From Chloroflexota bacterium (lineage in GTDB: Bacteria; Chloroflexota; Anaerolineae; Anaerolineales; Villigracilaceae): a DNA stretch of 8,334 nucleotides. The translations under genes and the position numbers were made by a program. The stretch covers positions 1 through 8,334 of the forward strand of contig JACPVB010000018.1 in assembly GCA_016191985.1 (NCBI GenBank). The letters are read 5' to 3'. Below, piece after piece: positions 5,886 through 8,334 of this stretch (within the stretch, counting starts at the first letter, position 1; each line of letters starts with the position of its first letter). The notes under the pieces were generated by a model that ran no database searches, was not told where the DNA came from, and saw nothing but the letters and a program-made list of their open reading frames with translations.

Positions 5886-7022
5886 TTACTTCACAAAATC
5901 TTCAAAACTCTCCCGATTTACAACTTGAACTTTCGCATCTGGATACGCTTCTAAAAACATCCGTCGTGTAGCGGCTTTGATCTCCCCATCCCCCCACTTA
6001 AATTCATACGCATCCAAACGCCCCGCATGTTCCTCGATGTAATCAATTTCCTTCTGGTCATATGTCCGCCAGAAATAAGCATTCACAGAACGCCCCGCCA
6101 GTTGATTCGCCTTACGGCGTTCCACCATCAGGAAGTTTTCCCACAATTGTCCCGCATCGTTTCGCACAGAAATGGGATTTAGATTTTGGATCAGGCTGTT
6201 TCGCACGCCGTTATCAAAGAAGTAATAACGCGAGTTCTTGGTCACTTCCTTGCGGAGGTTGCGCGAAAACCCGCCCACCCGAAAAATCACAAACACCTTT
6301 TCGAGCAAATCTAAATACCGCTCCACAGTATCGCGGCTTAATCCAAGGCTGGTGGCAAGTTCCGCCAACGAAACTTCCTGCCCGATCTGGAAGGCCAGCA
6401 AACGTAACAGGTCAACGATTTTTTCGGGGCGGCGGATTCCTTCCAGTTCTAAAAGATCACGATATAAATAGGAACCGACCAATTCACCCAATAAGCGTTC
6501 GCGTAAAACAAGATCGTTCGTGGTTGCAATGACGGGATACCCGCCCCAAACCATCCATTGCTCCAGTTGATTACGGGTTTCCAGCGCGCCAAGCGTTTTG
6601 CTCAATTCCGTGTAACTGAGTGGATACAACGTGAAGGTTAACTTGCGCCCTGTCAGCGGTTCGTTGATCTTATTCGCAAGTTCGAACGAAGCCGACCCTG
6701 TTGCAAGGATGGTTACATTGGGATTATTGTCAATCAGGATTTTGAGATTCAAACCAATTTCAGGCACACGCTGGGCTTCGTCTATAACCAGCAGTTCAGC
6801 ATTGCCCAAAACTTCATTTAATGTTTTCAAATTTTGGCTTGCCAGTGCTTCGCGGTAGAGCAATTCGTCAGCATTCACAAACTTCGTCCGCAGGGAAATG
6901 GAGGCAAGCAATTCTTTGGCAAGCGTGGTTTTCCCAGCCTGGCGCGGGCCATAAAGCACTAAAACCTTGCCTCGAATCAGGTTTTTCTGAATTTCTTCAA
7001 GGAGTAACCGCTGAATTTTCAT
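5886..7022 (-). CDS. AAA-type ATPase with C-terminal DUF4143 domain
   Basis: A 378-residue protein of the widespread AAA_14/DUF4143 family, whose cellular role is poorly known. The Walker A motif is GPRQAGKT (25-32), Walker B is LLVIDEAQ (77-84) and the sensor-like TILATGS spans 104-110. The family block GRKLTFTLYPLSYTE spans 125-139 and WGGYP 159-163. A winged-helix-like segment (about 215-250, SLGLSRDTVERYLDLLEK) precedes the DUF4143 part with YYFFDNGVRN (266-275) and LWENFL (293-298). Near the C-terminus Asp326 and Glu340-x-Lys342 (YEFKW) resemble a PD-(D/E)XK nuclease site. All motifs are intact. The gene has no ribosome binding site; TATAAT is placed for a leaderless mRNA. It is bracketed by direct repeats of the sigma-gene 5' end, and its composition is intermediate between the backbone and the restriction block, suggesting separate acquisition. 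Confidence 0.93.
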   Translation of the reverse strand: MKIQRLLLEEIQKNLIRGKVLVLYGPRQAGKTTLAKELLASISLRTKFVNADELLYREALASQNLKTLNEVLGNAELLVIDEAQRVPEIGLNLKILIDNNPNVTILATGSASFELANKINEPLTGRKLTFTLYPLSYTELSKTLGALETRNQLEQWMVWGGYPVIATTNDLVLRERLLGELVGSYLYRDLLELEGIRRPEKIVDLLRLLAFQIGQEVSLAELATSLGLSRDTVERYLDLLEKVFVIFRVGGFSRNLRKEVTKNSRYYFFDNGVRNSLIQNLNPISVRNDAGQLWENFLMVERRKANQLAGRSVNAYFWRTYDQKEIDYIEEHAGRLDAYEFKWGDGEIKAATRRMFLEAYPDAKVQVVNRESFEDFVK

Positions 7023-7028
7023 AAATTC

Positions 7029-7034
7029 ATTATA
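7029..7034 (-). promoter_or_regulatory. -10 element of the ATPase gene, leaderless configuration
   Basis: Perfect TATAAT on the minus strand (7034-7029), with exactly six bases between it and the A of ATG at 7022. The expected transcription start is therefore the A of the start codon. No ribosome binding site is present between the two. Confidence 0.65.
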
Positions 7035-7041
7035 CTACACC

Positions 7042-7056
7042 ATCTGAATTTCAGAT
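7042..7056. promoter_or_regulatory. 15-bp palindrome, candidate operator of the ATPase gene
   Basis: ATCTGAA-T-TTCAGAT is a perfect 7-1-7 inverted repeat. It covers about -20 to -34 relative to the predicted ATPase start, where a bound repressor would block RNA polymerase. It sits within the ATPase cassette, not in the sigma-gene repeat. Confidence 0.45.
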
Positions 7057-7093
7057 TTTCCACTTCCCACTTTTTACTTTCCACCAGCCCCCA

Positions 7094-7169
7094 ACCTGCA
7101 ACTTTTCCCCCTCCCCGCCTGTATTACACTCTAGCCATGAATGCGCCCACCGACCGCGACCTGATCCTG
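7094..7169 (+). repeat. Direct repeat copy B: intact upstream region and 5' end of the sigma gene
   Basis: Counterpart of 5808-5882, offset by 1286-1287 bases. It contains the T/C-rich stretch, the -10-like TACACT and the first 11 codons of the functional sigma gene. Recombination between the copies would delete one repeat plus the ATPase and leave a working sigma gene next to the methyltransferase. Confidence 0.93.
7097..7130 (+). promoter_or_regulatory. Promoter region of the sigma factor gene
   Basis: TACACT (7125-7130) is placed so that transcription would start at the A of ATG 7137, a leaderless arrangement with no ribosome binding site. Alternatively, TGCAACTTTT (7097-7106) and TGTATT (7120-7125), 17 bases apart, loosely resemble an ECF-type -35/-10 pair, which would fit autoregulation. 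Both elements also occur in the truncated copy (TGTAACTTTT there). Confidence 0.4.
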
Positions 7170-7673
7170 CGCGCCCGTCGCGGTGACTCTGAGGCCTATG
7201 GCGAACTCGTCACGCGGTATCAGACGGGCGTATTCAACGTCTGTTATCGCATCCTCCACAACCGCGGCGACGCCGAAGACCTCGCCCAGGAGACTTTCAT
7301 CCGCGCCTATGATCGTCTGCACACCTTCGACCTCGAACGTGAATTCAGTCCGTGGATTCGCCGCGTCGCTGCCAACTTGTGCCTGAACCACCTTGACTCA
7401 CACAAACCGTCCGCCATGCTCGATGAAGAACGGGACGAAGACAAAACTCAAAGTCCGGGCGAACAGGTTGAGGTCAAAGAACGAAGCGAGCAAATCCGCG
7501 CCGCGCTCGCATCCCTGCCGTCGCATTATCGTATCGTCGTCGAACTGCGGCATTATCAAGACCTCTCCTACGATGAGATCGCAGCCGAACTGCAACTCCC
7601 CCTCAGCGACGTGAAGAGTCATCTCTTCCGCGCCCGCAAACTTCTCGCGGAGAAACTCCATGCACCAGACTGA
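7137..7673 (+). CDS. ECF-family RNA polymerase sigma factor
   Basis: Extracytoplasmic-function (sigma-70 family group 4) factor that directs RNA polymerase to a dedicated promoter set when its anti-sigma factor releases it. Region 2 spans about residues 20-90, including RGDAEDLAQETFIRAYDRL (43-61) and SPWIRRVAANLCLNHL (71-86). An acidic linker follows (about 95-115), then region 4 (about 117-171) with LSYDEIAAELQLPLSDVKSHLFRARKLL containing the helix-turn-helix. At 178 residues it has the usual length and no C-terminal extension. ATG 7137 fits the region 2 start and lacks a ribosome binding site. The 3' end overlaps the anti-sigma gene by 14 bases, so the two are probably translationally coupled. 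Its first 12 codons and upstream region are duplicated at 5808-5885. The stimulus is unknown. Confidence 0.95.
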   Translation: MNAPTDRDLILRARRGDSEAYGELVTRYQTGVFNVCYRILHNRGDAEDLAQETFIRAYDRLHTFDLEREFSPWIRRVAANLCLNHLDSHKPSAMLDEERDEDKTQSPGEQVEVKERSEQIRAALASLPSHYRIVVELRHYQDLSYDEIAAELQLPLSDVKSHLFRARKLLAEKLHAPD

Positions 7674-8184
7674 CCAGGAACTCAACGAATATTTGGACAA
7701 CGAATCCGCTGATCGCGCGGCACTAGAATCGCATCTTTCCGCATGTGATGAATGCGCGGCGAGATTATCCACGCTTCAAAATTTATTTGCCGAATTGGAT
7801 TCCCTTCCCGAACTGGCATTGACCAAATCCCTCGCCGCGCCGTTCATTCCCCGCCCAAGCCTGGTTCCCCAACTCCCGCGCTGGCTCACGCTGACAGCGT
7901 TTCTGCAAGCCGCTGCCGCGCTGGTTGCGTTGACCGTTGCTATTCCATTTGTTTCAACAATGTTGCCTCAAATCGAAACACCATCGTTTACAAACTTATT
8001 CATTCAACTTCAAACCCAATGGAGCGCATTATTGGATATGCTTTCCACTTTCCACTTTCCAGAACTCGAACCCTTATCGCTTCCCATCATGGAAATGTCC
8101 ACCCTCCTCATCGCGCTCGCCGTCGTTTCCATCTTTTGGATCTTTGGAAACGGGTTGTTGTTGAGAAATCAAAATCGTAATTAA
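7660..8184 (+). CDS. Anti-sigma factor with zinc-finger-like N-terminus and two membrane segments
   Basis: Probably binds and holds the ECF sigma factor at the membrane. The N-terminal domain carries HLSACDEC with His25, Cys29 and Cys32, the H-x3-C-x2-C signature of zinc-binding anti-sigma (ZAS/zf-HC2) domains. Hydrophobic segments at about 76-98 and 147-168 predict two membrane passes, which would place a loop of about 50 residues (99-146) outside the membrane if the N-terminus is cytoplasmic. The 174-residue protein ends in a short polar tail. ATG 7660 lies inside the sigma gene with GGAG (7649-7652) 7 bases upstream, overlapping by 14 bases. The loop includes STFHFPELE, encoded by a TTTCCAC heptamer run. 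Assignment rests on the H-C-C motif, the membrane topology and the operon position; sequence conservation outside the motif is weak. Confidence 0.87.
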   Translation: MHQTDQELNEYLDNESADRAALESHLSACDECAARLSTLQNLFAELDSLPELALTKSLAAPFIPRPSLVPQLPRWLTLTAFLQAAAALVALTVAIPFVSTMLPQIETPSFTNLFIQLQTQWSALLDMLSTFHFPELEPLSLPIMEMSTLLIALAVVSIFWIFGNGLLLRNQNRN

Positions 8185-8250
8185 TGTCACCCTGAGCGAA
8201 GGGTCTCTACGCCCATCATAAGAGATGCTTCGCTATCGCTCAGCATGACA
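8185..8250. repeat. 66-bp interspersed inverted repeat
   Basis: TGTCA (8185-8189) pairs with TGACA (8246-8250), CTGAGCGA with TCGCTCAG and TCTCT with AGAGA, forming a long imperfect hairpin. It starts directly after the anti-sigma stop and ends 18 bases before the next ATG. There is no T-run, so it is not a classical terminator, although it could stabilise the upstream mRNA. It resembles abundant GTCACCCTGAGCGA-type repeats I recall from Anaerolineae genomes. Confidence 0.75.
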
Positions 8251-8267
8251 ATCCCAGGAGCCTTCAC

Positions 8268-8334
8268 ATGACCGATATCCTTCGCCTTGCCTTCACCACC
8301 CTCTTGCTGACCATCACCTTCAGCGCCTATTTTC
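8268..8334 (+). CDS. Start of a probable membrane protein (partial, 22 residues visible)
   Basis: The frame opens at ATG 8268 with AGGAG (8256-8260) 7 bases upstream. After MTDILR comes a hydrophobic stretch (LAFTTLLLTITFSAYF) that continues to the window edge, consistent with a membrane segment or a signal anchor. It lies downstream of the sigma/anti-sigma pair, separated by the 66-bp inverted repeat, and may share their transcript or regulon. The family cannot be identified from this fragment. Confidence 0.65.
   Translation, partial: MTDILRLAFTTLLLTITFSAYF

Noticed and set aside
5883..7093. Insertion-sequence explanation for the ATPase cassette
   Set aside because: No transposase, no terminal inverted repeats at the inner repeat edges, and 75-bp flanks are too long for a standard target duplication.

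Overview
The window looks like chromosomal DNA from an uncultured or little-studied bacterium, most plausibly Chloroflexota (class Anaerolineae). That placement is inferred from the gene flavour, the style of the interspersed short inverted repeats and an orphan 692-residue protein; no marker gene settles it. The backbone genes are moderately GC-rich (one hand-counted 60-base row of the hydroxylase gene is 53% G+C). The restriction-modification block is clearly AT-richer (33% in a counted row) and the ATPase gene is intermediate (47%).

Layout. (1) Positions 1-602, minus strand: the N-terminal 200 residues of a pteridine-reductase-like short-chain dehydrogenase, running off the left edge. (2) 749-1759, plus: an aromatic amino acid hydroxylase (phenylalanine 4-monooxygenase, phhA) with its own promoter. 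It is divergent from the reductase, so a pterin-dependent enzyme and a probable pterin reductase share one 146-bp intergenic region. An inverted-repeat element and a terminator follow. (3) 1981-4059, plus: a 692-residue protein I do not recognise, with a clear promoter, ribosome binding site and strong terminator. (4) 5795-4184, minus: a type II restriction-modification pair, methyltransferase first and overlapping the endonuclease by 29 bases. (5) 7022-5886, minus: an AAA-type ATPase with a C-terminal DUF4143 nuclease-like domain. (6) 7137-8184, plus: an ECF sigma factor overlapping its zinc-binding, membrane-anchored anti-sigma factor by 14 bases. A 66-bp inverted repeat and the start of a probable membrane protein follow.

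The most unusual feature is the relation between blocks 5 and 6. The 5' end of the sigma gene, with its upstream region (about 75 bp), occurs twice: intact at 7094-7169 and as a truncated copy at 5808-5882. The two copies flank exactly the ATPase gene and its promoter. The broken copy keeps 12 sigma-like codons and abuts the ATPase stop codon directly. The ATPase therefore looks like a discrete cassette inserted at, or recombined into, the sigma 5' end, beside a separately acquired restriction-modification system.

A second pattern is leaderless expression. Four genes (reductase, methyltransferase, ATPase, sigma factor) have a -10-like hexamer placed so that transcription would start at or one base before the A of the ATG, with no ribosome binding site. 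The hydroxylase, orphan protein, endonuclease, anti-sigma factor and last gene have Shine-Dalgarno sequences. No stretch longer than about 220 bases lacks a gene. I found no tRNA, rRNA or CRISPR array.
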